DNA from: Arcobacter venerupis
Lineage (GTDB): Bacteria; Campylobacterota; Campylobacteria; Campylobacterales; Arcobacteraceae
Assembly: GCF_013201665.1 (NCBI RefSeq)
Contig: NZ_CP053840.1
Span: 1-64,000 of the forward strand
Length of the DNA: 64,000 bases
Reading direction: 5' to 3'
Shown here one piece after another: positions 19,491-27,463 of this stretch. The position numbers were made by a program, and so were the translations under genes. The notes under the pieces were generated by a model. The model was not told the origin of the DNA, did no database searches, and worked only from the letters and a program-made list of their open reading frames with translations. The stretch's first letter is position 1; every line of letters begins with the position of its first letter.

Positions 19491-19520
19491 TTTGTATAAA
19501 TAAGATTTAATTTATACAAA
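19491..19520. repeat. 11-bp inverted repeat in the AKR-molbindin gap
   Basis: TTTGTATAAAT and ATTTATACAAA, an exact 11-base inverted repeat with an 8-base spacer, lie about 70 bases upstream of the sigma-54 promoter. It could be an operator for an unidentified dimeric regulator; its ends also read TGT...ACA, but with a spacing unlike a NifA site. Confidence 0.45.
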
Positions 19521-19537
19521 CTAAAGTCATAAAATAG

Positions 19538-19572
19538 CGATATATATGTACTTATATAGAGAACGGTATATA
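19538..19572. promoter_or_regulatory. ModE-like operator(s) upstream of molbindin gene
   Basis: CGATATATA and TATATAGAG are separated by exactly six bases at 19538-19561, matching the ModE consensus CGnTATATA-N6-TATATAnCG except at the last positions. A further half-site, CGGTATATA, follows at 19564-19572. The 359-base gap 19318-19676 holds only this, the inverted repeat at 19491 and the sigma-54 promoter; no gene is seen in it. Confidence 0.6.
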
Positions 19573-19676
19573 TTTTTTATACAGTAAATTTTGAAAATAA
19601 TATCTATTTTTAAGCAAGTATTTATAATTATAGGCTTAAAATTTTCAATTAAAATAATAAAATAAAAGGAAGAATT

Positions 19677-20093
19677 ATGAAAACAAGTGCAAGAAATGAG
19701 TTAAGTGGGAAAATTACAAACATTATTAATGGTGCTGTAATGAGTGAAGTAAAGATTACTGTTTCTCCTGATGTAACAATTAGTGCAACAGTTACAAAAG
19801 ATGGCATTGAATCTTTAGGAGCTAAACTAAATGATAACATTACTGCAATCATTAAAGCATCATCAATTATTATCAGCAAAGTTCCTCTTAAAACAACTGC
19901 TAGAAATGTATTAAAAGGCAAAGTTCTTGAAGTTATTAAAGGTGCTGTTAATAGTGAAGTTAAACTTTCTTTAGGAAATAGCGTTATTTCGGCTATTGTT
20001 ACAAATGATGCTATTGAAGATTTATCAATCAAAGCTTCTGAAGATGCTTATGCTTTATTCAAAGCTTCAAGCGTAATTTTAATCGCTGAATAA
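19677..20093 (+). CDS. Di-domain molbindin (Mop-type molybdate-binding protein)
   Basis: A 138-residue protein made of two tandem Mop/TOBE repeats. The first starts with TSARNELSGKI at 2-12, the second with TTARNVLKGKV near 74-84. Each ends with the family close (TAIIKASSIII and YALFKASSVIL). Such proteins bind molybdate or tungstate oxyanions in the cytoplasm for storage or buffering. There is no DNA-binding part, unlike ModE at 32359. AGGAAG precedes the ATG. ModE-like operators lie upstream, so Mo control is likely. Confidence 0.9.
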   Translation: MKTSARNELSGKITNIINGAVMSEVKITVSPDVTISATVTKDGIESLGAKLNDNITAIIKASSIIISKVPLKTTARNVLKGKVLEVIKGAVNSEVKLSLGNSVISAIVTNDAIEDLSIKASEDAYALFKASSVILIAE

Positions 20094-20115
20094 TATAGGG
20101 TTTTTACCCTATATT
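20093..20115. terminator. Convergent terminator between molbindin and ModD genes
   Basis: The hairpin ATATAGG/CCTATAT around a T-rich loop overlaps the last bases of the two convergent genes. Confidence 0.6.
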
Positions 20116-20960
20116 TATATGATTTCTAATCTACTGCTAATATTTGCCATTCCGCAGTTATAAACTGAACTTGTAACTACTCCATCAATTTTGTATGAAG
20201 CATATTTTTCGATATTTGTTAGGTTTATTCCACCAGCGACTAAGATTTTCACTAATGGATAGTTTTCATTTTTGTAAGTGATGATTTTTTCAAGTTCTTC
20301 AAAATCAATTTTATCAAGTTGAAGTACATCAACTCCATTTTTCATTAGATTCACACTATCTTCAAAATTATCACTTTCCACATTTAATTTTTTTTCTGGA
20401 ATTTTTGTTTTTATTCTTTTTAAATCTTCGTAAAACTCTTCGTTTTTTTTATACAAAATTCTATGTCCTTCAAAAAATAGAACTGTTTCTGAAAGATTTA
20501 ATCTATGAGGCATTGCTCCACCACAAAATACTGCTTTTATACAAAATCTTTTTGAAAAAGGAAAAGTTTTTCTGGTTGTTAGAAGTTCACAAGAGGGATT
20601 GACTTTTTCTATTTTTTCTTTCATTTGGTGGGCATAAGTGCTTATTTTACAACTATATTCTAAAAGTATTTGGGTTAATCTCCAAGCTTTGTGAATATCT
20701 TCATAATCTCCTGAATATTTCAATATTGTAGAACCTTTTTCTATTTTTGTTTTACTTTTTTCAAAAAATTCAATTTTACAGTTTAAAAGTTCTGCTATTT
20801 TTGCTGCTTCTTCACTACAAGATACGATAATATCTTCCCTTGTAAAAACTTCAATTTGAGCTTTTACACTATTACAATTTTGTAAACTTGTTGTTAAATC
20901 AAAATATGGCAAGTCATCTTGAATATATTTTTCTAATTCTTGTATAGATAAATTAAACAT
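20115..20960 (-). CDS. modD: ModD, NadC-like protein of molybdenum transport operons
   Basis: About 281 residues related to quinolinate phosphoribosyltransferase. The motif TTRKTFPFSKRFCIKAV near 128-144 is followed by GGAMPHRLNLSETVLFFEGHR (residues near 147-167), which is the ModD form rather than NadC. ModD is found in Mo transport operons of many bacteria but its reaction is unproved. A TTG start at 20975 is possible, but the ATG at 20960 with AAGAG upstream is preferred. It overlaps the permease gene by 8 bases and is the last gene of the operon starting at 29479. Confidence 0.85.
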   Translation of the reverse strand: MFNLSIQELEKYIQDDLPYFDLTTSLQNCNSVKAQIEVFTREDIIVSCSEEAAKIAELLNCKIEFFEKSKTKIEKGSTILKYSGDYEDIHKAWRLTQILLEYSCKISTYAHQMKEKIEKVNPSCELLTTRKTFPFSKRFCIKAVFCGGAMPHRLNLSETVLFFEGHRILYKKNEEFYEDLKRIKTKIPEKKLNVESDNFEDSVNLMKNGVDVLQLDKIDFEELEKIITYKNENYPLVKILVAGGINLTNIEKYASYKIDGVVTSSVYNCGMANISSRLEII

Positions 20961-21627
20961 TTTTTCTCTTTTCAAAAAAATTTAGGGCTAGAAAAAATAG
21001 CACTGAAATAAAGATTAATATTCCACTTAAAATCATAGCTAAATTGTAATCTCCATCAAATACAGCATTATAAATTGCTAATGAGATGGTATCCGTTTTA
21101 CCTATAATATTTCCTCCAAGCATCAAAGTAATTCCAACTTCTCCTAAAGCTCTGGCAGTTGAAATCAAAAGTGCTACAATCAAAGAATTTTTTATATTAG
21201 GTAAAACAATAAAAATAAAAGTTTTCACTTCACTTTTTCCACTAATATATGAAGCTTCTTTTATATCACTAGGAAAAAGTTCAATACTAGCTTGTAAAGG
21301 TTTTACCATTAAAGGAAGACCTGCAATAAATGCTGCAATTACAATTCCACTAAAACTAAAAATCAAAGATATATCAAATTCATAAAAGATTTTTCCAATA
21401 AAACCATTTCTTCCTAAAATCAAAAGAAGAAAGAAACCTACAGCAATGGGAGGAAAAACTAAAGGTAAAGTAACAAGAGTATTTAGTAACCATTTAAGTT
21501 TTAGATTCTTTTTTGAAAGTAAATAAGCTATTGGAATACCAATAGCTATAAATAAAATAGCACTTACACTAATAGTTTTTAAACTAAGTAAAAAAGGCTC
21601 AGTAATCAGTGCTAAGTCTATATTCAT
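20953..21627 (-). CDS. ModB-like ABC permease without its own ATPase
   Basis: A 224-residue inner membrane permease with about five to six helices. The EAA-type loop EASYISGKSEVKTFIFIVLPNI (near 123-144) contacts an ATPase, and the ALGEVGITLMLGGNIIGKT segment near 162-180 resembles ModB. It pairs with the binding protein at 21627 (TAATG overlap). No ModC-type ATPase lies beside it, so it may share ModC at 29630 or the FepC-type ATPase at 23682. Molybdate or tungstate is the likely substrate from context (ModD, ModE operator). Confidence 0.8.
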   Translation of the reverse strand: MNIDLALITEPFLLSLKTISVSAILFIAIGIPIAYLLSKKNLKLKWLLNTLVTLPLVFPPIAVGFFLLLILGRNGFIGKIFYEFDISLIFSFSGIVIAAFIAGLPLMVKPLQASIELFPSDIKEASYISGKSEVKTFIFIVLPNIKNSLIVALLISTARALGEVGITLMLGGNIIGKTDTISLAIYNAVFDGDYNLAMILSGILIFISVLFFLALNFFEKRKNV

Positions 21628-22334
21628 TATAAACCATATTTTTCAAAAATATCTTGTGCAGTTTTAGATTTTAGGAAATTAGAGAATTTTTCACACTCAT
21701 TTGTATTACAATTTTCTAATTTTCCTGCAACTATATCAATTGGAGTGTAATATTTTTTATCAACTTTTATAAAACCTCCAATACTTTCTTTATTTGCAAT
21801 TGCTTCTGATATATTTACAAAAGCTACATCAACTTCATTTGTTAAAATATAAGTCATAGCTTGAGGTACAGTTGCCACAACTAGTAGTTTATCTTTTACT
21901 TTTTCTTCTAAATTTGCATTTTTTAAAAATTCAGTTCCTGCAATTCCATAGATTGCTTTTGCTGGATCGGGTATTGTTATTTTTTTAATATCTTCTTTTG
22001 TTAAATCGTCTATTGAAGTTAAGCTCTTATTTTTTGCATAAACAATTACTAATTCACCCTGCCCTAAAGTTGTAAAACTTTTAAAAATCAAACCACTTTT
22101 TTTCTCTAAAAAGTTTTTGTCTCCCACAATTAAAGCAATATCTGTTTGGGTAGCTTGAGTGCTTACTTGTTTTAAGTGTCCAAAAATAGCTTCAATTTTC
22201 TCACCATTTTTTTCATACTCTTTGATAATTTCCATTAAAGGTTTTTTATATCCCGCACCAGCTGCAATTTTTAATTCGCCTGCACTTAATATCAAAACAG
22301 AAGATACTAAAGTCAATACAATTTTTTTAAACAT
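21627..22334 (-). CDS. Periplasmic ModA-like oxyanion-binding protein
   Basis: A 235-residue protein with an N-terminal signal peptide (to about residue 18, SAG-ELKIAAGAGYK). The ModA/WtpA-type class II binding fold is suggested by the start KIAAGAGYKKPLMEII, the mid segment KITIPDPAKAIYGIAGTEFL near 113-132 and a late DVAFVNISEA. It is shorter than typical ModA (about 250). It lies directly before a ModB-like permease. The exact anion (Mo, W or another) cannot be read from the sequence. Confidence 0.8.
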   Translation of the reverse strand: MFKKIVLTLVSSVLILSAGELKIAAGAGYKKPLMEIIKEYEKNGEKIEAIFGHLKQVSTQATQTDIALIVGDKNFLEKKSGLIFKSFTTLGQGELVIVYAKNKSLTSIDDLTKEDIKKITIPDPAKAIYGIAGTEFLKNANLEEKVKDKLLVVATVPQAMTYILTNEVDVAFVNISEAIANKESIGGFIKVDKKYYTPIDIVAGKLENCNTNECEKFSNFLKSKTAQDIFEKYGL

Positions 22335-22345
22335 TTTTTATCCTT

Positions 22346-22864
22346 TTAATCAATTTTTTTAACTAATATTTTTTCAAGCCATCTTATATGTCGTGGACCT
22401 GTTCTTAGGTCATCTGAACTAATTAATCCGATTTTACCCTCACTAGGTTCTAATACTTTTCCATTTTTTTTGTAAAAAACAATTACATTGTCACCATTTT
22501 TTGTATTGAATAACTCGTTATAAGAAAAAATTACTTCGTATGCATCACTTGCAACTACTTGAATATAGATTTTATTAAAATCACTTTTATTTGATATTTT
22601 GATATTTGCTTTTTCAAGTATAGTTTTTAGTTTAACACCCTCATAACTTTGCACAGACTCTTTTGTCTGCCCACTCATACAAATAACAGGCATTGAACCT
22701 GTTTTTACGCCACTTAATTTTTCTAAATCTTCTACGTTTAGAGTTAATTTATTTAAAACTAAACCATCAATAAAAACTTCATTTGTCTCATATTGAGTAC
22801 TATTTAAATTCTCTTTTGCATTTATGCATAAAGTAATAAGTAAAACTAAAAATATTTTATACAT
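22346..22864 (-). CDS. Periplasmic protein of the molybdopterin-oxidoreductase fold
   Basis: A 172-residue secreted protein (signal peptide to about residue 16). It resembles the short oxidoreductase molybdopterin-binding (sulfite-oxidase) domain: VICMSGQTKESVQSYEGVKL near 60-79 and the ending KIGLISSDDLRTGPRHIRWL (near 145-164). Short stand-alone versions of this domain often lack cofactor and may act as ligand-binding proteins. It overlaps the methyltransferase gene by 8 bases and precedes the ModA-like gene, so it shares the operon's likely Mo/W theme. Function is unknown. Confidence 0.6.
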   Translation of the reverse strand: MYKIFLVLLITLCINAKENLNSTQYETNEVFIDGLVLNKLTLNVEDLEKLSGVKTGSMPVICMSGQTKESVQSYEGVKLKTILEKANIKISNKSDFNKIYIQVVASDAYEVIFSYNELFNTKNGDNVIVFYKKNGKVLEPSEGKIGLISSDDLRTGPRHIRWLEKILVKKID

Positions 22865-23669
22865 TTTCTTCTACCTCCCAAGAAATTAGTGCCCAAGTTA
22901 GATAATCTGGGATTTTTTTATATTTGTAAGAGCTATTAAAATAGTTTTTTAATAGCTCTTTTTCTTCATTTGAGAGTTCACCTAAACTCCAACTGATTTT
23001 TTCTACGAACTCTTCATCACTTGAGCTTTCAAATTTTGTATTTTCACTTAAAATGAAATCAACTTTTGCAAAAATTCCCATACTGTGAAGAACATTTACT
23101 AAATAAATATAATCAGGTCTTGGAAAAACCTCACGTTCAAGTTGATTTAGGATGTCAGAATCTATAAAACTTCCCCCAACTTTTGTTGTTAGATAAACTC
23201 TTTTATTTGCTTTTGAGTTTAGTTTTATCAAAGCATCTTTTATATCTTTCACTTCCATTGACCTAGAAGCTACAACAATATCAGCTTTTGGAACAGCATC
23301 CCAATTATCATCCCAAGATTTATGAATTGTTGTTATATTGTCTATTCCTTTTTTTTCGCAATTATCTTTTACACAACCTAACATTCCCTCTGAATAATCT
23401 AAGGCATATATTTTTGATAGTTTTGAAGCAATTGCAAAAGATATGGTTCCTGGTCCACAACCAACATCCAAAAGTGAAGAGGCATTATTCGTATCAATTT
23501 TGTCAATAAAAGTTTTTGTATATACACTTTTGTGAACATTTTGGTTCATACTATTTGCTCTTTTATCCCAATCTTGACTACTTTTTCCTTTGAAAGTTGA
23601 AACTTCCATTTGTTTTTTATACAAGTTTGCAAAGTCTAATTTGTCTAAATTTGTCTGTATTAATCCCAT
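22857..23669 (-). CDS. Class I SAM-dependent methyltransferase in metal uptake operon
   Basis: A 270-residue protein. The SAM-binding motif I LLDVGCGPGTISFAIA is near residues 66-81, motif II IYALDYSEGMLGC near 88, and a motif IV-like ADIVVASRSM near 130. An N-terminal segment, SSQDWDKRANSMNQNVHKSVY, is often seen in Campylobacterota relatives of this group. The acceptor is unknown. In a transport operon it may modify a metal-chelating small molecule, which is inference. AAAGG lies 7 bases before the ATG, 12 bases after the ATPase gene. Confidence 0.75.
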   Translation of the reverse strand: MGLIQTNLDKLDFANLYKKQMEVSTFKGKSSQDWDKRANSMNQNVHKSVYTKTFIDKIDTNNASSLLDVGCGPGTISFAIASKLSKIYALDYSEGMLGCVKDNCEKKGIDNITTIHKSWDDNWDAVPKADIVVASRSMEVKDIKDALIKLNSKANKRVYLTTKVGGSFIDSDILNQLEREVFPRPDYIYLVNVLHSMGIFAKVDFILSENTKFESSSDEEFVEKISWSLGELSNEEKELLKNYFNSSYKYKKIPDYLTWALISWEVEENV

Positions 23670-23681
23670 TTTTTTACCTTT

Positions 23682-24449
23682 TTATAAAGTTGGAATACAA
23701 TATTTGTATCCGTTTTCTCTTGATATAATTTCAACATCTACATCGTAAAGCTCTTTAATAGCATGAGTCGTTAATTTTGTATTTATATCGCCCACATCAA
23801 ATACTTTTCCATTTTTTAACATCATCACTTTATTTGAAGCATATAAGGCATGATCTGGATAATGGGTTGTTTTTACAAAAGTGTAACCCTCTTGGCATAA
23901 CTCTTTTAAAAATTTCAAAAGTTTCAATTGGTTTCCATAATCAAGGCCAGTTACTGGTTCATCCATAAAGATGATTTTTGATTCTTGAACTAATGCTCGT
24001 GCTATAAAAGCTAATTGTCTCTCTCCACCACTTATTTGTGAATAGATTTCATTTTTTAAGTGAGTAATTCCTACTTTTTCAATACATCTTATTGCTAGGT
24101 CTTTGTCTTTATTTGAATAATTTGAGAATAATCCAATATGAGCTAATCGCCCCATTAAAACCACATCAAAAACCGTATAATCAAAGGGAATTTGGTGAGT
24201 TTGGGGAACATAAGAGATTTGTTTTGCTAACTCTTTAGGAGAATACTTTTTTATATCTTTTGCAAGTATTTCTATGCTTCCTTTTGCTTTGTATATGCCT
24301 AAAAGAATTTTTAATAATGTTGTTTTTCCACAACCATTTTGACCAACAAGAGATAAGACATCACCTTGATATAATTGAAAGTTTACATCTTTTAAAACTT
24401 CTTTATTTTTATATGAAAAAGAGATGTTTTTTGCATCAATTAATAACAT
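23682..24449 (-). CDS. FepC/MolC-type ABC transporter ATPase
   Basis: A 255-residue nucleotide-binding subunit. Walker A GQNGCGKTT is near 36-44, the Q-loop lies in SYVPQTHQIPF near 80, the signature QISGGERQLAF is near 133, Walker B KIIFMDEP near 155 and the switch His near 190 (KTTHYPDH). It powers the FecCD-like permease next to it (start overlaps the permease stop as TAATG). FecCD-type importers carry iron chelates, B12 or, in the MolBCA group, molybdate/tungstate. Context and the operator favour Mo/W here. Confidence 0.88.
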   Translation of the reverse strand: MLLIDAKNISFSYKNKEVLKDVNFQLYQGDVLSLVGQNGCGKTTLLKILLGIYKAKGSIEILAKDIKKYSPKELAKQISYVPQTHQIPFDYTVFDVVLMGRLAHIGLFSNYSNKDKDLAIRCIEKVGITHLKNEIYSQISGGERQLAFIARALVQESKIIFMDEPVTGLDYGNQLKLLKFLKELCQEGYTFVKTTHYPDHALYASNKVMMLKNGKVFDVGDINTKLTTHAIKELYDVDVEIISRENGYKYCIPTL

Positions 24450-25480
24450 TAAAAACCTCTCTTTGCATTTTTTAAAACAAGAATAAAAATTGGTATTCCA
24501 ATAATGGCTGTTACTATTCCAATAGGTATTTCAAAAGAAAAAATCATCCTTGAAGTATTATCAACAATAAGTAAAAAGATAGCTCCCAATAAGGCACTAC
24601 TTGGCAGAATAACTTTATTATCAGCTCCAAATAAGAGTCTTGCTATGTGAGGAATAATAAGTCCAATCCAACCAATAATTCCTGCCATTATCACACTTAA
24701 AGCACTTATAAATGTGGCAGTTATAATTACAATGATTTTTATTTTAATGGTATCCACACCCAAAGCTTTGGCTTCTTCATCTCCTAGACTTAAGGCATTT
24801 AAATATTTTGAGAAGAAGATTAAAATTAAAATACCAATTAACATAGGAATTGATAAATCCCAAACAATATTTGAAGTACTAAAAGATAAACTTCCCATAA
24901 GCCAATAAGTAATTGCAGGAAGTGCATCATAAGGATCAGCTGAATATTTAACTATTGATAATAAAGCAGAGAATAAAGAACTACTTATTATTCCCCCTAA
25001 AACCAAAATAATCATATTTTTTGCACTTGAATAAATAAATGAAATTGTAAGTGCGAATAAAACTGCAAGCATTCCAAAAATAAAAGTTGAAAGATTTATG
25101 AAAAACCAACTCCAACCCAAAACCATTCCAAGAGCTGCGCCAAAAGAAGCTCCTGATAAAACTCCTAATATTCCAGGAGAAACTAAAGGATTTACAAACA
25201 TTGCTTGAAAAGCTGAACCTGAAACTGCAAGTGCAGCTCCTATAATTACAGCTGCAATTATCCTTGGTAATCGTATTTCAAAAATCACACTTTGTAACAT
25301 CTCATATTTTTCTAAAGTAATATTTGAATCAAAACCAATTATTTTTTTTATAAACATGATATATTCATCTAAACTTATTTGATAATTACCCATAAAAAGT
25401 GAGATATTCATAACAATTAAAAGAGTTATAATTAAGAGCGTAAAGCCAATTTTATTCAAGGTCTTTCCCCATAATTTCAT
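24449..25480 (-). CDS. FecCD/MolB-type ABC permease
   Basis: A 343-residue type II importer permease with about ten helices. Family markers are LRLPRIIAAVIIGAALAVSG (near 70-88), FVNPLVSPGILGVLSGASFG near 93-112 and the late GIIGWIGLIIPHIARLLFG (near 262-280). The annotated ATG overlaps the binding protein gene by 29 bases and lacks a clear ribosome site; a TTG eight codons later is possible. It transports a chelate or oxyanion across the inner membrane with the adjacent ATPase and binding protein. Confidence 0.88.
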   Translation of the reverse strand: MKLWGKTLNKIGFTLLIITLLIVMNISLFMGNYQISLDEYIMFIKKIIGFDSNITLEKYEMLQSVIFEIRLPRIIAAVIIGAALAVSGSAFQAMFVNPLVSPGILGVLSGASFGAALGMVLGWSWFFINLSTFIFGMLAVLFALTISFIYSSAKNMIILVLGGIISSSLFSALLSIVKYSADPYDALPAITYWLMGSLSFSTSNIVWDLSIPMLIGILILIFFSKYLNALSLGDEEAKALGVDTIKIKIIVIITATFISALSVIMAGIIGWIGLIIPHIARLLFGADNKVILPSSALLGAIFLLIVDNTSRMIFSFEIPIGIVTAIIGIPIFILVLKNAKRGF

Positions 25481-26468
25481 TTAGTTGAACATCTGTTAAT
25501 TCCATATTTAAGAAAATACTATAAAACTCTTTTGCCTCTTTATTTATATCAAGTTGATAAATATTTGGATGAAAAATTGATAAGAGCCATTTTAGACCTA
25601 ACAATTGCATAAATGATGGAGGTCTATCAAACCAGCTAAATGGTCCTTTTGGTAAGTAATATACTTGTTTGTTTTTAACTGCATTGATGTTTTGCCATTT
25701 TTTGTCTTTATAAATTTTTTCATAAAACTCTTTATCATAAATCAAGATAATTTCTGGATTATAGTTTAGAACTTGTTCAAAATTTATGGTTTGTTTTCCA
25801 AATAGGTCTTGAGTTTCACATTTATGAACATTCTGACCTCCTGCTAAAGCAATTAGTTCCACATGAAGTGAAGTATCACATTCCGTTTGAAGACCATTAT
25901 TCCCTTGGGCATAATAAACCCTTGGCTTTTTATCTATTTTAGATGTAATATTTTTTGCTAAAGCTAGAGTGTCTTTTCCATATTTTTGTAGAGTATTTGC
26001 CCTTTCTTCTTTGTGTGTTAATTTTCCAATAAAGGAGAAAGATTCAACAAGTTCTTCTAAATTATTTGATTTAAAATAAGCAAGAGGTATATTTTTATTT
26101 CCTAAAGAGGCTCTTATTTTTTCTTCACCCATTTTTTTTGTAAATTCAGATACTAATATAATATCTGGCTTTGATTGTAAAATCATTTCACTATTAGGAG
26201 TTCTGCCTTTTCCAAACCAGCCACCAAGTACAGGTAAATCTACAATTCTCTTATCTAAGTATTTTGCTTCTAGCTCATAAAAAGGAAAGTTTAGTCCTAT
26301 AATCTTATCTCTATCTATTGCATATAAGCTGTACAAAAGTATAGGACTTGAGGCATAAATTCTTTGAACATCTGATTTTATTTCTATCTTTTGATTGTAC
26401 ATATCTTCAAAAATTACAGCATTACTATAAATATATAAACTAATTATGAGTATGAATATTTTAAACAT
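25452..26468 (-). CDS. FecB/MolA-type periplasmic substrate-binding protein
   Basis: A 338-residue class III binding protein with a signal peptide (to about residue 17). Features include RIYASSPILLYSLYAI near 37-52, the domain LGGWFGKGRTPNSEMILQSKPDIILV (near 83-108) and the C-lobe AVKNKQVYYLPKG near 268. The MolA group of this fold binds molybdate and tungstate; others bind haem, B12 or ferric chelates. It overlaps the LLM-class gene by 8 bases. The ligand is inferred as Mo/W-related from the ModE operator ahead of the operon. Confidence 0.82.
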   Translation of the reverse strand: MFKIFILIISLYIYSNAVIFEDMYNQKIEIKSDVQRIYASSPILLYSLYAIDRDKIIGLNFPFYELEAKYLDKRIVDLPVLGGWFGKGRTPNSEMILQSKPDIILVSEFTKKMGEEKIRASLGNKNIPLAYFKSNNLEELVESFSFIGKLTHKEERANTLQKYGKDTLALAKNITSKIDKKPRVYYAQGNNGLQTECDTSLHVELIALAGGQNVHKCETQDLFGKQTINFEQVLNYNPEIILIYDKEFYEKIYKDKKWQNINAVKNKQVYYLPKGPFSWFDRPPSFMQLLGLKWLLSIFHPNIYQLDINKEAKEFYSIFLNMELTDVQLNEIMGKDLE

Positions 26469-27462
26469 AGGGTTTTACCTCTTTTACATATAGTTCTAAA
26501 ACTTTTTTTGCGCGTTTTGAAGATTTTGTTAGTGGTTTTAATAGTAAAGTTTCTATATTAAATGACTCTTTTAATCTCTTGATTTGTTCTATACACTCTT
26601 TCGGAGTTCCACAAATACTATTTTCTAGAATTTTATTTTTATCAAATAATTTATTTCTAATATCAAGATATTCACTATTTGTTAGTAGTTTTACTAATGC
26701 AGGATTTGTATCTTTTGAAGCAATCATAGATTGTAAAAAAATATCTGCACAATATTGTGCTTCTTCTATAATTTCATCTTTGTTATAACCTATATTAATA
26801 CCTCTAGCAAGTCTAAAAGATAGAGGTTTTATAGGATTTAGTTTATTGTATAAGTCAAAAATATTTTCAACTTCATATTTACAAATAGCTAAACTTCCTA
26901 TTAATCCATATCCATTTTCTGCTGCTTTTTTTATAGCTTCAATTGATTGAGAAGCTATAAAAGTTTCAAATTCTCGTTTAACATTTGGGCGAATAGTTAT
27001 ATCTTTACATGAGAAATATTTTCCATGAAAAGTTATATTATCCTCTTTTAATAGTTTATGAATTAGTTCATTTGCTTCAAACATCACTTCTCTATTTGTT
27101 AGAGCATTTGTCTTAAATGTTTTATCATATATTGGAAAAGCACCTTTTGCAATGCCAAATAAAAACCTATCTTTGTCAAAAGTTTTAATCACAGCTAACT
27201 CTTCTGCTAGTTGTATAGGATTATAATAAGGTAATAATATGGCGGCTGTTCCAATTTTTATCTTTTTTGTTTTTCCTAAAAGATAAGAGGTAACTGTAAG
27301 TGGTGAGGGAATTACACTAAAGTTATTAAAGTGATGCTCTGTTAGCCATGCTTCTTCAAAACCTAGTTTTTCTGCATAACAAACCAAAGAAATTTGGTCA
27401 GTTATGGCTTTTTGATAATCGTTTTCCCAATTTTCAAAAAGACAAAAAAGTGCAGTTTTCAT
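26461..27462 (-). CDS. Luciferase-like (LLM class) flavin-dependent oxidoreductase
   Basis: A 333-residue TIM-barrel protein of the bacterial luciferase family: LGFEEAWLTEHHFNNFSVIPSP near 34-55 and IKIGTAAILLPYYNPIQLAEE (near 72-92). These enzymes use FMNH2 and O2 on varied organic substrates. Inside an uptake operon it could release metal from, or modify, an organic chelator, but this is inference. It starts two bases from the TonB receptor stop. Confidence 0.8.
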   Translation of the reverse strand: MKTALFCLFENWENDYQKAITDQISLVCYAEKLGFEEAWLTEHHFNNFSVIPSPLTVTSYLLGKTKKIKIGTAAILLPYYNPIQLAEELAVIKTFDKDRFLFGIAKGAFPIYDKTFKTNALTNREVMFEANELIHKLLKEDNITFHGKYFSCKDITIRPNVKREFETFIASQSIEAIKKAAENGYGLIGSLAICKYEVENIFDLYNKLNPIKPLSFRLARGINIGYNKDEIIEEAQYCADIFLQSMIASKDTNPALVKLLTNSEYLDIRNKLFDKNKILENSICGTPKECIEQIKRLKESFNIETLLLKPLTKSSKRAKKVLELYVKEVKPYV

Positions 27463-27463
27463 T

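Noticed and set aside
20115-20960. Calling the NadC-like protein a true NadC paired with the NadB-like gene
   Set aside because: The GGAMPHRLNLSE motif and the Mo transport context fit ModD, and it is not in the nadB operon.
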